Shown here one piece after another: positions 1 through 8,267 of a DNA stretch of 64,000 nt. The notes under the pieces were generated by a model. The model ran no database searches and had not been told where the DNA came from. It worked only from the letters and a program-made list of their open reading frames with translations. Position numbers and translations under genes: made by a program. The DNA is taken from assembly GCF_002220865.2 (NCBI RefSeq), contig NZ_NHRJ02000007.1, positions 62,001 through 126,000 on the forward strand, in the 5' to 3' direction. Position 1 is the first letter of the stretch. Each line of letters opens with the position of its first letter. This DNA is from Paenibacillus xerothermodurans. GTDB lineage: Bacteria > Bacillota > Bacilli > Paenibacillales > NBRC-103111.

Positions 1-16
1 CATGGCTCATCGTCCT

Positions 17-508
17 TCACGGAGAGATTAGCAGGCGGTTATCCTCATCTGGATTTTCAAAAATAATGCCGTCCTGCTTATATTTTTTCAAGGTGAAATT
101 GGTCCTGGTTGATAGCACACGCTCGATCGGTGACAGCTTGTTGGACACGAACCAGGCGACTTCATTTAAAGTTTTTCCTTCGATCTCGACCAGCAAATCA
201 TACGATCCTGACATAAGATAGACGGATTTCACTTCCGGATATAAATATATGCGTTCGGCAATCGCATCAAATCCACGACCGCGTTCCGGCGTAATTTGCA
301 CTTCAATCAAGGCGGTCACTCTCTCTTCTTCCACCTTCGCCCAATTCACCACAGTCGCGTACTTAACGATAACACCAGCGTCCTCAAGCTCCCGGATAGC
401 TGCAGCCACTTCCTCCTCCGAGGCGCCCAGCATGGTCGCGATCAACGCGGGGGTTCTTCTCGCGTCTTCCTTCAACAGCTTGACGATGCTCTTTTTAAAT
501 TGTTCCAT
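17..508 (-). CDS. Lrp/AsnC-family transcriptional regulator
   Basis: A 163-residue regulator with the usual Lrp/AsnC layout. The N-terminal winged helix-turn-helix (about residues 1-60, LLKEDARRTPALIATMLG and following) binds DNA. The C-terminal RAM domain (about 65-145, including VYLMSGSYDLLVEIEG) assembles the oligomer and senses an amino acid. The length is normal for the family. The ATG is preceded by AGGAGGTC at 8-nt spacing, which fixes the start. The next gene downstream on this strand lies outside the window. In related bacilli such regulators often sit beside an aminotransferase they control, but that is inference here. The effector amino acid cannot be read from the sequence. Confidence 0.93.
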   Translation of the reverse strand: MEQFKKSIVKLLKEDARRTPALIATMLGASEEEVAAAIRELEDAGVIVKYATVVNWAKVEEERVTALIEVQITPERGRGFDAIAERIYLYPEVKSVYLMSGSYDLLVEIEGKTLNEVAWFVSNKLSPIERVLSTRTNFTLKKYKQDGIIFENPDEDNRLLISP

Positions 509-888
509 CGGTTGATTGACCTCCTAGTAGAGAAACTAGCTATGTAATCATGCGCCTCATGCTGCGGCAGCTGCCAGGCTGCATCCACATTCACACAAGG
601 TGACGCGAAGCATACCTGCAGCGATGATTATTACTTCATATTACACCCTCCGCCGCAATTATTGCAAAATAAAATTCCAGCACTGCCACGCAGCAAATAC
701 AATAGTCTCTACACTCCCGGATGCATCACCGGCTCATACACCGCAGCCACACATTTGCATCGCGATACTACACGGCGAGAAGCTGATGGCGCTTGCGCGC
801 TACAACAGAAAAATCCCGATGAACCGTTCATCGGGATCTGGGATTTGCACAGAAAGTCACACATGTTGCATTCTATTGTTAATCCGCT
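509..888. other. 380-bp intergenic stretch
   Basis: I see no gene here. It contains the leader of the Lrp-type gene on the left and the transcription terminator of the GNAT-like gene at 808-838. Short rightward open frames have no ribosome site and no recognisable protein. Confidence 0.6.
808..838 (-). terminator. Intrinsic terminator of the GNAT-like gene
   Basis: On the minus strand, TCCCGATGAAC and GTTCATCGGGA form a near-perfect hairpin followed by a T-rich run (TTTTTCT). It lies about 50 bp past the stop at 889. Confidence 0.85.
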
Positions 889-1170
889 TTATGCGCGGTT
901 GACCGATAACAGCTTGCGCATATAATGCTCTATATCCCGGCCTCGGTATCTGGGGTGCACTGCCATACGATAGCCGGCTCCCGCGTGATTGTTCTCCTCG
1001 ACCATCCCCATGCCGACCAATTTATCTTGATCATATGCGGCCAGCACATAACGACTCCGGCAAAAGTGGCTGTACTCCAGCGGCGATTCCATTCCATTTT
1101 CGTTCAATGAAGCGACAAGCTCTGCGTAATGCTGTTGGTCAGGCAGCGCTGTGTCCAATGCGATTTTCAT
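889..1170 (-). CDS. Short GNAT-like acetyltransferase domain protein
   Basis: A 93-residue protein resembling the core of a GNAT N-acetyltransferase. A strand pair (VLAAYDQDKLVGMGMVEE) leads to the acetyl-CoA loop region (VHPRYRGRDIEHYMRKLL). The pyrophosphate-binding loop, normally R/Q-x-x-G-x-G/A, reads RYRGRD and so departs from consensus at the last position. The protein is shorter than typical GNATs (about 140-170 residues) and stops soon after this helix, so activity is uncertain. The ATG at 1170 is chosen because GGAAGGTGATGATT precedes it; three codons upstream are also open. It is transcribed alone from a strong promoter at 1212-1240 and closed by the terminator at 808-838. Confidence 0.7.
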   Translation of the reverse strand: MKIALDTALPDQQHYAELVASLNENGMESPLEYSHFCRSRYVLAAYDQDKLVGMGMVEENNHAGAGYRMAVHPRYRGRDIEHYMRKLLSVNRA

Positions 1171-1211
1171 AATCATCACCTTCCGTCAGGTCATCTTCAC
1201 CTTCTATTATA

Positions 1212-1240
1212 ATTATACAATTTAATGAATTAATATGCAA
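1212..1240 (-). promoter_or_regulatory. Sigma-A-type promoter for the GNAT-like gene
   Basis: The minus strand reads TTGCAT (1240-1235), 17 bp, then TATAAT (1217-1212), some 40 bp before the start codon. Spacing is ideal and the -10 is consensus. Confidence 0.75.
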
Positions 1241-1328
1241 ACATATACTATATTATGTCTTATGATTCTATCCTATGCACCTGCCCTGCTGCCTGCCCTA
1301 CATGAAAAAGCAGCAATGCGCGTATGTG

Positions 1329-1358
1329 AAAAAAGGCTCCCGTCGTTACGGCAGCCTA
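1329..1358 (-). terminator. Terminator of the phytoene/squalene synthase gene
   Basis: The minus strand forms the hairpin AGGCTgCCGT-aacg-ACGGgAGCCT, with one mismatch, followed by TTTTTTC. It lies 40 bp past the stop at 1399. Confidence 0.8.
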
Positions 1359-1398
1359 GCTTTCGTATATCGTATAGATCTTGTCCACACAGCATGGA

Positions 1399-2229
1399 TC
1401 ACATTCCCTGGCTTGTACCTGCGACACGGCTCACTATTCGAATAACATCAAGCCTGCTCAACTTCTTCTTTCCTTGTGCAATAGCGTCCAAAGTGCCGTG
1501 CGCGAGCGCCAATGGGATACTGCAAAAGTCCAGCGCCGGGCCAGGCCGCAAGTCCAGAATGTAGGAGTCGGCCTTCTCAAGATTTCCGCGAGCATATGTG
1601 AGCATGTCCTCTGGTCCCCAACGATCAGGAAAAAAGTTCACGCCTCGCACCCGATCCTCTATATGATTCCGAAGTATATTGACAGCTTGTAAGCCTCGCC
1701 CAAACGCTACTGCTTTATCGTAGTCGGTCACTGTGCCATCGTGCCAAAGCCAAAGATCCGACAGCATTTCGCCGACGGCGCCGGCAACGCAATATGTATA
1801 ATCGTCGAGATCGTCCTTTGTCCTTATCCGCCACTCTTTCTCCACCCAGCCAGCCATTCCCTCGGCCATCACTGCCGTTCTTTCCACTACACGCGGCGCG
1901 ATCGCTTGCGGACACAGCTTCACCCAATCTTCGAGGCGCAGTGTAACTGGCGGCAGTTCACTCCGGTGGGGTGCGAACATCTCAGCCAGCTCAGCAATCC
2001 GCTCCGGCGAACGCAGCATTCTGCCCACACCTTGCAGCAGCTGGACTTTCACTGCTTGCGGCAGTTGCTCGTGGTCCTCGATTTCATCGATCGCCCTCAT
2101 GCACAAATATGCCGAAGCGACAGCTTCCTTCAAACCGCGGGTTAATCTGCTAATAGGGATATAGAATGTTCGACTGGTTGTCAGCAGCATGTTCATCGCT
2201 GTAGGTAAAAGCTCACTTTGCTCTTTCAA
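1399..2229 (-). CDS. Squalene/phytoene synthase family protein
   Basis: A 276-residue trans-isoprenyl diphosphate synthase of the squalene/phytoene synthase fold, which condenses two prenyl diphosphates head to head. The first Asp-rich motif is DEIED. The second is NILRNHIED followed by RGVNFFPD; the usual NILRDvxED has Asp where this protein has Asn. The early SRTFYIP segment is also typical. The TTG start at 2229 has AGGAGG nine bases upstream, so the longer open frame up to 2301 is probably untranslated. No desaturase or cyclase gene is near, so the product (carotenoid, squalene or hopanoid precursor) is unknown. It stands alone between its own terminator and divergent genes. Confidence 0.85.
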   Translation of the reverse strand: MKEQSELLPTAMNMLLTTSRTFYIPISRLTRGLKEAVASAYLCMRAIDEIEDHEQLPQAVKVQLLQGVGRMLRSPERIAELAEMFAPHRSELPPVTLRLEDWVKLCPQAIAPRVVERTAVMAEGMAGWVEKEWRIRTKDDLDDYTYCVAGAVGEMLSDLWLWHDGTVTDYDKAVAFGRGLQAVNILRNHIEDRVRGVNFFPDRWGPEDMLTYARGNLEKADSYILDLRPGPALDFCSIPLALAHGTLDAIAQGKKKLSRLDVIRIVSRVAGTSQGM

Positions 2230-2436
2230 GTAACCGATCCTCCTAGTTCTGCTAAACACATCGTATCCCTTGATTATATAAACATTTGGGTGCAGGTTCA
2301 AACGTGTATGTTAATTTTACATAAATCCGGGGCCCGCCGCGGATATAATTTTTAGAAAATAGGCCGGTATACCTTCCGCGTAGGCAGAGATAACACTACT
2401 ATGAGTGTAACCCAAAGAAAAAAGGAGGCAGACAGC

Positions 2437-2661
2437 ATGTATCCAATGTTAGAGGGACAACATATCCCTTATGTTGGCCCTTATATCGCCCGCGCTTTGC
2501 CGACGGTCGTCGGCAAAAACGTTATTCTGTGTACCAACACCAATCATTATCACGGCCAATTGTCGCAGTATCATGGGGAGCACGTAGTTTTGCACAGCAA
2601 CGGTAAACACATCAATATAGAAGTGGCAAAGATCAACGGCATTTTGCCGAAAAAGGTTTAA
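2437..2661 (+). CDS. DUF2642-like small protein
   Basis: A 74-residue protein. The pattern GPYIARALPTVVGKNVIL, then HGQLSQYHGEHVVLHSNGK, then a final IEVAKINGILP matches the small Sm-like beta-barrel proteins of the DUF2642 (YuzF-like) group of bacilli, whose function is unknown. The ATG at 2437 is preferred over 2401 because AAGGAGG lies 8 nt upstream of it. An ATP-binding protein gene follows 77 bp downstream on the same strand. The family assignment rests on pattern resemblance only. Confidence 0.7.
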   Translation: MYPMLEGQHIPYVGPYIARALPTVVGKNVILCTNTNHYHGQLSQYHGEHVVLHSNGKHINIEVAKINGILPKKV

Positions 2662-2738
2662 GTTGGGTAAACACACAAACCGTGTGCTGTTCATATGCTG
2701 AATCATCACCGATCTTTTCACTGAGAGGAGCATGCAAT

Positions 2739-3815
2739 GTGAGCAGCACACGGAATTATTTTGCGCTCGGACACACCGCACGGGGATTTCACAGCCTGTA
2801 CGGGAGTGCGTTCCATGAAACGCAGCGGCTATATATCCTTGAAGGCGGATACGGGGCGGGAAAATCGCACTGGATGCACAAGCTGGCCACAGCGGTGCAG
2901 GAGCGCGGCGAGCCGGTGGAACTGTTCCACAGCCCGCTCAACCCGGGCAGCGTAGATGGGATTATCATAAACGGCGGCAAAACCGGCGTTGTGGACGGCT
3001 CCGCCTATCGCGGCGCTGCCATAACCGCCCCGGGCGTGCGCGAGATCTATGTCAACTTGTGGCCCGCCCTGCAAACATCGGATTTGACAGCGTACAAAAA
3101 GGATATATCGGAGCTGAACGCAGGCATCACTGAGGGATATGAGCAAGCGTTCGATATATTCGCTGAAGCTCTTAGCGTGCATGATCAATGGGAAAAGTTC
3201 TACATTCAGAACATGGATTTCAAAAAGGCCGATCAAGTGGCCGACAATTTGGCAGACGCCTGGTTCACAGGGCATAAAAAGAATAAACCCTCTCATGTGC
3301 GTAGGCGGTTTTTCGGTGCAGCAACGCCGGATGGGGCCGTAGACCACATTCAAAGCCTCACGCAAGAGGTGAATAAACGATACTTCTTGAAGGGTCGCCC
3401 CGGCTCAGGTAAATCAACCATGTTAAAAAAATTGTCCGCCAGCGCCCAGAGCCTCGGTATCGATGTGGATGTGTTTCACTGCGGGTTTGACCCAAACAGC
3501 TTGGATATGCTGATTTTCCCTGAGTTGAGCATCGCCGTGTTTGACAGCACCGCCCCCCATGAGTATTTCCCACACCGCAGCAGCGATGAAATTGTTGATC
3601 TTTACGAGTTGCTTATCGCGCCCGGCACGGATGAGAAGCATCAGGCACAGTTGAAGGAAATCCGCCAGGTGTACTCGGCAAAAATGAAAGCGGCAACAGC
3701 GTGTTTGCGTAAAGTTCGCGAATATAATCAGCAGCTCAAAAGTATTTATGTGAATCACACGGACTACCAAGCCGTGGAACACATAACATCGCAGCTTGAG
3801 CAGCGTATTTTATAA
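2739..3815 (+). CDS. Duplicated P-loop NTPase (PRK06851-type)
   Basis: A 358-residue soluble protein built from two similar P-loop NTPase halves. The first Walker A is GGYGAGKSHWM near residue 37; the second is GRPGSGKSTM near residue 219. Each is followed by a parallel segment, GEPVELFHSPLNPGSVDGII and GIDVDVFHCGFDPNSLDMLI, which shows an internal duplication. The architecture matches the uncharacterised bacilli proteins catalogued as PRK06851. The start is a GTG with GAGAGGAG 8 nt upstream; the open frame from 2682 has no ribosome site. Biological role is unknown. It is next to a DUF1292 gene on the same strand. Confidence 0.85.
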   Translation: MSSTRNYFALGHTARGFHSLYGSAFHETQRLYILEGGYGAGKSHWMHKLATAVQERGEPVELFHSPLNPGSVDGIIINGGKTGVVDGSAYRGAAITAPGVREIYVNLWPALQTSDLTAYKKDISELNAGITEGYEQAFDIFAEALSVHDQWEKFYIQNMDFKKADQVADNLADAWFTGHKKNKPSHVRRRFFGAATPDGAVDHIQSLTQEVNKRYFLKGRPGSGKSTMLKKLSASAQSLGIDVDVFHCGFDPNSLDMLIFPELSIAVFDSTAPHEYFPHRSSDEIVDLYELLIAPGTDEKHQAQLKEIRQVYSAKMKAATACLRKVREYNQQLKSIYVNHTDYQAVEHITSQLEQRIL

Positions 3816-4028
3816 AGCAGTATGTTGTGTGACCATGCAGCTCAGGCATCACGGTCGAACTCATACCGGTACGGCTGTGGACGTGAAGCAATCGCAAAAC
3901 ACACTGTTGACACCGATGCGTTCCAGCTGCCAGCAGATATCCATAAACCTGCTAGTACGCGGGCGATAAATGTCCATACTCCCGGAGATAATATGTCCAT
4001 ACGTTATTTCGAAGGGGAGAGCGCACAT

Positions 4029-4286
4029 ATGGCAGAAGACAATATCAGGGATCACATTACGGTACAGGACAATGAAGGCAACGCCAGAGATTTCTGGGTG
4101 GAAGCACTGTTTGACATGAATGAGCAGACATATGCGTTATTGAATTCAGTCGACAACATGGTGCTGATGCGCGTAGTTGACGGCGAAGGCGATGAGCAGT
4201 ACTTGGAAGGCATAGAGGACCCCGAAGAAGCGGACGCTATACTTGACGCCTACCAACTGGCGATCGACGCAGCACCGGCCGAGTAA
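4029..4286 (+). CDS. DUF1292 family protein
   Basis: An 85-residue acidic protein of the DUF1292 (YrzB-like) group. Typical elements are HITVQDNEGN near the start, an aromatic/acidic centre with TYALLN, and the end DPEEADAILDAYQLAID. Function is unknown across the family. ATG at 4029 follows GGGGAG; a second possible ATG at 3993 has GGAGA before it and would add 12 residues. About 200 bp separates it from the preceding ATPase gene, and I see nothing recognisable in that gap. Confidence 0.8.
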   Translation: MAEDNIRDHITVQDNEGNARDFWVEALFDMNEQTYALLNSVDNMVLMRVVDGEGDEQYLEGIEDPEEADAILDAYQLAIDAAPAE

Positions 4287-4329
4287 CCGGCCGGTAGGGC
4301 CAGCCCTGCCAGCCTCATACCTAGAATCG

Positions 4330-4370
4330 AAAAAACCTTCAGCCACAGCACAAACACTGGGGATGAAGGT
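4330..4370 (-). terminator. Terminator of the 55-residue ORF
   Basis: On the minus strand CCTTCATCCCCAG and CTGTGGCTGAAGG pair with two mismatches, followed by TTTTTT. It serves the small leftward gene at 4402-4569 and also lies after the DUF1292 gene. Confidence 0.75.
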
Positions 4371-4401
4371 TCTTCTTACGTCCGGCCGCGAGCTCATCCG
4401 T

Positions 4402-4569
4402 CTAGCCGTCGATGCGGTTGTCAACGATGCCACACGATTGCTCATAGCCATCGTTAGCCTTTAATTCATCAATCTGCTTGCGCAGTTTGTCATCTTCAGG
4501 TCGATTCGCCACCACTTGAGCGAGCGGCTGTTTGAATTCAACGTGCCCTTTGTTCCTGCCTTGCTGCAT
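4402..4569 (-). CDS. Small hydrophilic protein, 55 residues
   Basis: An unrecognised 55-residue protein, highly charged, beginning MQQGRNKGHVEFKQPL and containing a short helical stretch DDKLRKQIDELKAND. It has a GGGGTGG ribosome site upstream of the ATG and its own terminator at 4330-4370. Both make translation more likely than for a random frame. It is followed upstream on the same strand by cysK, but 47 bp and no obvious coupling separate them. No function can be proposed. Confidence 0.6.
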   Translation of the reverse strand: MQQGRNKGHVEFKQPLAQVVANRPEDDKLRKQIDELKANDGYEQSCGIVDNRIDG

Positions 4570-4616
4570 AGTCGTTCACCACCCCGCAGGTTGTCGTTGT
4601 CCCTGTTCTTTGTCAC

Positions 4617-5540
4617 TCAAAATATATCCATACTGAGATAGCGTTCACCAGTATCCGGGGCGATGCAGAGCACACGCTTCCCCTTACCAAGCTGTCGGGC
4701 GACCTGAAGTGCCGTCCACACCGAGGCACCGGCGGATGGACCGACCAGAATACCTTCACGACTGGCCAGCTCACGCATAGTGCGCAATGCGTCCTCGTCG
4801 GCAACCTGCACGATTTCATCGTACACGTCTGTGTTTAAAATTGGAGGCACGAAGCCTGGGCTGGTGCCAACCAGCTTATGCGGCCCAGGCTGTCCGCCGG
4901 ACAACACCGGCGAGCCTGCAGGCTCCACCACGTAGATGCGAATTCCCGGTATTTTTTCCTTCAGCACTTCCCCCGTGCCCGTGATGGTACCGCCGGTGCC
5001 TGATGTCGCGACAAATGCGTCGAGCCTGCCCTCCGTCTGCTCGATAATCTCCACCGCAGTAGTGACGCGATGTATGTCAGGGTTTGCTTCGTTCTCAAAC
5101 TGTTGAGGTATGAAGCTCTTTGGAATCTGATCCCTGAGCTCCAGTGCTTTCTGTATTGCGCCAGGCATTCTCTGAGCGGCCGGCGTCAATACGACTTCTG
5201 CGCCGTATGCTTTTAATATGTTAATGCGTTCCTTCGTCATATTGTCAGGCATGACCAAAATCGCTTTGTAGCCTTTCGCTGCCGCGTTCATGGCGAGCCC
5301 GATACCGGTGTTGCCGCTAGTCGGTTCGATGATGGTCGCGCCGGGCTGCAGCAAGCCGTCTTTCTCAGCTTGTGCGATCAGATTAAACGCCGCCCGGTCC
5401 TTCACGCTGCCGCTAGGATTGAAGTACTCAAGCTTAACGTAAACTTCCGCATCATTTTCGCCGGCCAACGAACGAATCCGCACGGCCGGTGTATTTCCGA
5501 TCAGCTCTGTAATGCTGTTGACCATTCGACTTGTTCTCAT
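4617..5540 (-). CDS. cysK: Cysteine synthase (O-acetylserine sulfhydrylase)
   Basis: A 307-residue cytoplasmic PLP enzyme that makes L-cysteine from O-acetylserine and sulfide. The PLP lysine is K47 in NPSGSVKDR. The substrate loop TSGNTG is at 74-79, and the phosphate-binding glycine loop SGTGGT at 180-185. The C-terminal GPSAGAS is also present. Length and order are those of CysK/CysM enzymes. The ATG follows GGAGAGGAG. It lies 86 bp after an MFS transporter gene on the same strand and may share its transcript. I see no T-box or S-box in the gap. Confidence 0.95.
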   Translation of the reverse strand: MRTSRMVNSITELIGNTPAVRIRSLAGENDAEVYVKLEYFNPSGSVKDRAAFNLIAQAEKDGLLQPGATIIEPTSGNTGIGLAMNAAAKGYKAILVMPDNMTKERINILKAYGAEVVLTPAAQRMPGAIQKALELRDQIPKSFIPQQFENEANPDIHRVTTAVEIIEQTEGRLDAFVATSGTGGTITGTGEVLKEKIPGIRIYVVEPAGSPVLSGGQPGPHKLVGTSPGFVPPILNTDVYDEIVQVADEDALRTMRELASREGILVGPSAGASVWTALQVARQLGKGKRVLCIAPDTGERYLSMDIF

Positions 5541-5626
5541 TTTTGACCGCTCCTCTCCGTCAGCACGCCGTGCGTTGCACGGTTGTCTTTGACAGCCCCT
5601 ATTGTTTCTCGGACCGGCTTACTTTG

Positions 5627-6982
5627 TCAAGTGATGGTGGGCTGTTTGACACGTGCCCTGCTGTGTTCCCTGTCATCCCCGCCCGCATGCAAATGTACCC
5701 GTCGCATAAAAAACCACGCCAGCAGCGGCGAGCTGCCGATCACGAGCAACAGTAGATTCATGACCAGCGGCGCGCTAGTGAGCGACACCACCATGATAAA
5801 GGCGGCTGTGCCTACAATGCGCCCGACGTTCAACGCGAGCTCGCGGAGCACAATATATTCCTCACGGCGCTTGACACTGTCCTCATGTCTGCCGATCAAA
5901 TCAAAAACCGACGAAGTCATGGGAATCGAGAACAGCGGATAGAACAGTCCCACCCCCACGCCAAAAATAAGCAGCGTAGTGAAATTCACCTGCCAAAAAA
6001 AGGGCAGCAGCACCACTATGATCATGACAGCCCCTATCAGCATCGAAGTCCTGCGGTGACGCGGTTTCAAAAAGTGCCCGATAAGCAAAAAGCTGAACAA
6101 AGCAACCGCTGACGTCACGAGCGAAAAGTTACCCAGGCTCATCTCGCTTCCGGTATGCACGTAGACAAGCAGTGCGATCATAAATCCAAATACCCCTTCA
6201 CGTATGCCCTGCGCGGCTAACGCGGCAGTCACCGTTCGCCAGCCGGGGTTTTTCTGCCGCAGGCATCTCCATGGCAGAAGCCAATCGTAATGGCCGACGG
6301 TTTTCCTTTTCTTAAGAAAAAAACTCACCACAACGCCAATGAGAAACACCACCAGTGAAATAGTAAAAATCACCCGGTAGCCAATCGTGGGCATCATGTG
6401 GACGATCAGAAATCCCGAAATCCAAGGTGCGATCATACCCGCGGCCGAACCGAGCAATCCCGCCCATCCGTTAAAGCGGTCGCGTGTAGCAGGATTGGTG
6501 ACTTCGAAATAAACGACATTGAACGATACCCAAAAAAATCCCGTCGCCATTCCTTGAATCGCGCCCAAGAGCAAATAATAGTCCGCGGCACGGGGGCCAA
6601 ACCAAAGCACCAAAATGTAAAATGCCGCTGAAACCGCGACGCCGGTGCGCAGACAATTCATTTTGTTGTGTTCCTTCACCCACTTGCCTGCGAGCCAAAA
6701 CGTTAGTGCCATAGCGATATGATGCACCAACGTGAACCAGCCAATCACGAGAAAATCCTGCCTTGCTTTCCACAGATACACATTCACAAAAGTGCCCGAC
6801 AACGCATTGGCCGCGGTACACAGACCCTGCACGGTGAGAAGCAGCCTGGCCTGTCCGTCTAGATGGATTTTTGTCGACTGTGATGAAGGCGAACCGGCGT
6901 TTTGCTGGTGCTTCGAGCCGTCGGGGCGCGCAGACCTGTTTCGCAACCATTTTCGAGGGAAATGCCTAACTCCTGAATGCAT
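5627..6982 (-). CDS. MFS transporter
   Basis: A 451-residue membrane protein with about 12 hydrophobic segments, of the major facilitator type. It resembles the YkuC/YxiO-like bacilli proteins. The stretch between helices 2 and 3 is short and basic (WLAGKWVKEHNK), as is usual for MFS proteins. A long N-terminal cytoplasmic tail of about 45 residues precedes the first helix. The ATG at 6982 has GGGGGAG five to seven bases upstream; an open frame to 7075 has no such site. Substrate is unknown. cysK follows 86 bp downstream, so a role in thiol or amino-acid traffic is possible but unsupported. Confidence 0.85.
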   Translation of the reverse strand: MHSGVRHFPRKWLRNRSARPDGSKHQQNAGSPSSQSTKIHLDGQARLLLTVQGLCTAANALSGTFVNVYLWKARQDFLVIGWFTLVHHIAMALTFWLAGKWVKEHNKMNCLRTGVAVSAAFYILVLWFGPRAADYYLLLGAIQGMATGFFWVSFNVVYFEVTNPATRDRFNGWAGLLGSAAGMIAPWISGFLIVHMMPTIGYRVIFTISLVVFLIGVVVSFFLKKRKTVGHYDWLLPWRCLRQKNPGWRTVTAALAAQGIREGVFGFMIALLVYVHTGSEMSLGNFSLVTSAVALFSFLLIGHFLKPRHRRTSMLIGAVMIIVVLLPFFWQVNFTTLLIFGVGVGLFYPLFSIPMTSSVFDLIGRHEDSVKRREEYIVLRELALNVGRIVGTAAFIMVVSLTSAPLVMNLLLLVIGSSPLLAWFFMRRVHLHAGGDDREHSRARVKQPTIT

Positions 6983-7055
6983 GCCTGCTCCCCCTGTAAA
7001 ACGAATTATGACGTCCTTGTTAACGTACCCCAACCGGCGCAAAACATGAAGCCAT

Positions 7056-7099
7056 ATAAAAAAAGGAATTCCCACGCGGTTATCACGTGAAAATTCCTT
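7056..7099 (-). terminator. Terminator of the DUF350 operon
   Basis: The minus strand shows AAGGAATTtTCACG and CGTGggAATTCCTT flanking a short loop, then TTTTTTT. It begins a few bases past the stop of the zinc-ribbon gene at 7103. Confidence 0.9.
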
Positions 7100-7102
7100 G
7101 TA

Positions 7103-7582
7103 CTATTTACTGCCATGCTGTTTAAGAAGCTCGACCATTCTTGTACGGTCCTCATCCGCGAGGACATGGTCTATTCGAAAACACGATGGACAAACAAACA
7201 CTTTGGTTGAATGCGATGCATCCAGCAGCGGTTCCTTCATTTGGGCAGGCACCACAGGCACGAAGCCCAGTGCCATCGTCCGGTGTCCGGCAAAGAGCAT
7301 AAAGCTGTGGCAGTTGCCGCACTCCGGAGTCTCCTCTTGGGTGTCCAACACCCGCTGCGCACCCTCTTCATATTCGTGGAGCGTGTTGAGATCCTCGTCA
7401 TCCAGTTCATCCTCGTCAAAATCCAGTTCTTGTTCGGTGTCTTGTAGTCCATGAAGGGAGACGCTGCGGTAATCTCCAAGCTCATTCAAACAATGAGGAC
7501 ACGTTTCCTCCGGGCCGATTTCGGGATCCCATACGATTTCCGTCTGACACCACGGACACACATTATTCTCCGACTGCTGCAT
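7103..7582 (-). CDS. Zinc-ribbon protein with two CxxC pairs at each end
   Basis: A 159-residue protein with two zinc-ribbon-like knuckle sets: CPWC and CPHC near the N terminus, and CGNC and CPSC in the C-terminal half. A very acidic linker separates them (DFDEDELDDEDLNTL). Three ATG codons in a row follow GGAGGA; the third, at 7582, has the best spacing. It is the last gene of a three-gene leftward operon with a DUF350 membrane protein and a 27-residue membrane peptide. Function is unknown; metal binding is an inference from the cysteine spacing. Confidence 0.8.
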   Translation of the reverse strand: MQQSENNVCPWCQTEIVWDPEIGPEETCPHCLNELGDYRSVSLHGLQDTEQELDFDEDELDDEDLNTLHEYEEGAQRVLDTQEETPECGNCHSFMLFAGHRTMALGFVPVVPAQMKEPLLDASHSTKVFVCPSCFRIDHVLADEDRTRMVELLKQHGSK

Positions 7583-7604
7583 CATCATTCCTCCGGTTTC
7601 ATTG

Positions 7605-7688
7605 CTATGCGTGATTTATAAAGTAATACACACCGGCACCAAAAAACACCAGTGCTAATACGAACAGCGTGCCCCATAAATATTTCAT
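7605..7688 (-). CDS. 27-residue single-span membrane peptide
   Basis: A 27-codon frame, MKYLWGTLFVLALVFFGAG followed by a short tail, that is almost entirely one transmembrane helix with a lysine at the cytoplasmic side. A GGGGGG-containing purine stretch lies about 10 nt upstream. It fits exactly in the gap between the DUF350 gene (ends 7729) and the zinc-ribbon gene (starts 7582) and shares their terminator. Composition and position suggest a real small membrane protein, but such frames also arise by chance. Confidence 0.6.
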   Translation of the reverse strand: MKYLWGTLFVLALVFFGAGVYYFINHA

Positions 7689-7728
7689 TCGTACCAGTCC
7701 CCCCGGATCACCATCCTAACAGGCGTTA

Positions 7729-8148
7729 TTACGTTACACTGGCCCCCACCACATAAGAAATCGATACCGATATCATCATCGACAGCAGCCCGACAGCCTT
7801 GTTATCCTGTTGAATCTGCTCGTCAATTTTAAAGTATGGTGTCAAAAATTCAAAAATAAAATAAGCGGCCAGCAGCAATATGAAGCCGAATCCCGCCCAG
7901 ATCAAGGAATCCAGCACCGAGTCATTGTTAAGGATCGCGAAACGGAAAATGTTGCAGATTCCAAAAATCTTACCGCCCGCGGACATGGCAACCGAAATGT
8001 TGCCGCTTTTGATCTCTTCCCAGTCTTTGTATCTCGTAACAAGCTCAAATATCGCCAAGAATACAATCAGCGCGACCACGGCGACGGAAAAATAAGCTAA
8101 AGTTTCAAGATATGGATTTGCCAACAACATATCCACCTCTTCATTCAT
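7729..8148 (-). CDS. DUF350 (UPF0719/YjfL-like) membrane protein
   Basis: A 139-residue integral membrane protein with four hydrophobic segments, of the DUF350 family. A glycine-rich first loop (SGNISVAMSAGGKIFGI) follows helix 1. The end is polar then hydrophobic (QDNKAVGLLSMMISVSISY). The ATG at 8148 is preceded by GGTGGGAAG; a GTG six codons upstream and an ATG 12 codons later are alternatives. The function of DUF350 proteins is not established. It is the first gene of a leftward operon with a membrane peptide and a zinc-ribbon protein. Confidence 0.85.
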   Translation of the reverse strand: MNEEVDMLLANPYLETLAYFSVAVVALIVFLAIFELVTRYKDWEEIKSGNISVAMSAGGKIFGICNIFRFAILNNDSVLDSLIWAGFGFILLLAAYFIFEFLTPYFKIDEQIQQDNKAVGLLSMMISVSISYVVGASVT

Positions 8149-8267
8149 AAGTCTTCCCACCTTCACGATTCTGCGGAATGAATCCGGGCACTAATTTCCC
8201 CATTATAGCATCTGTCGGTGGATGATTGAAGAGACTCCGGCCAGGCCTCAGTCTCGTTGCATCGTAT

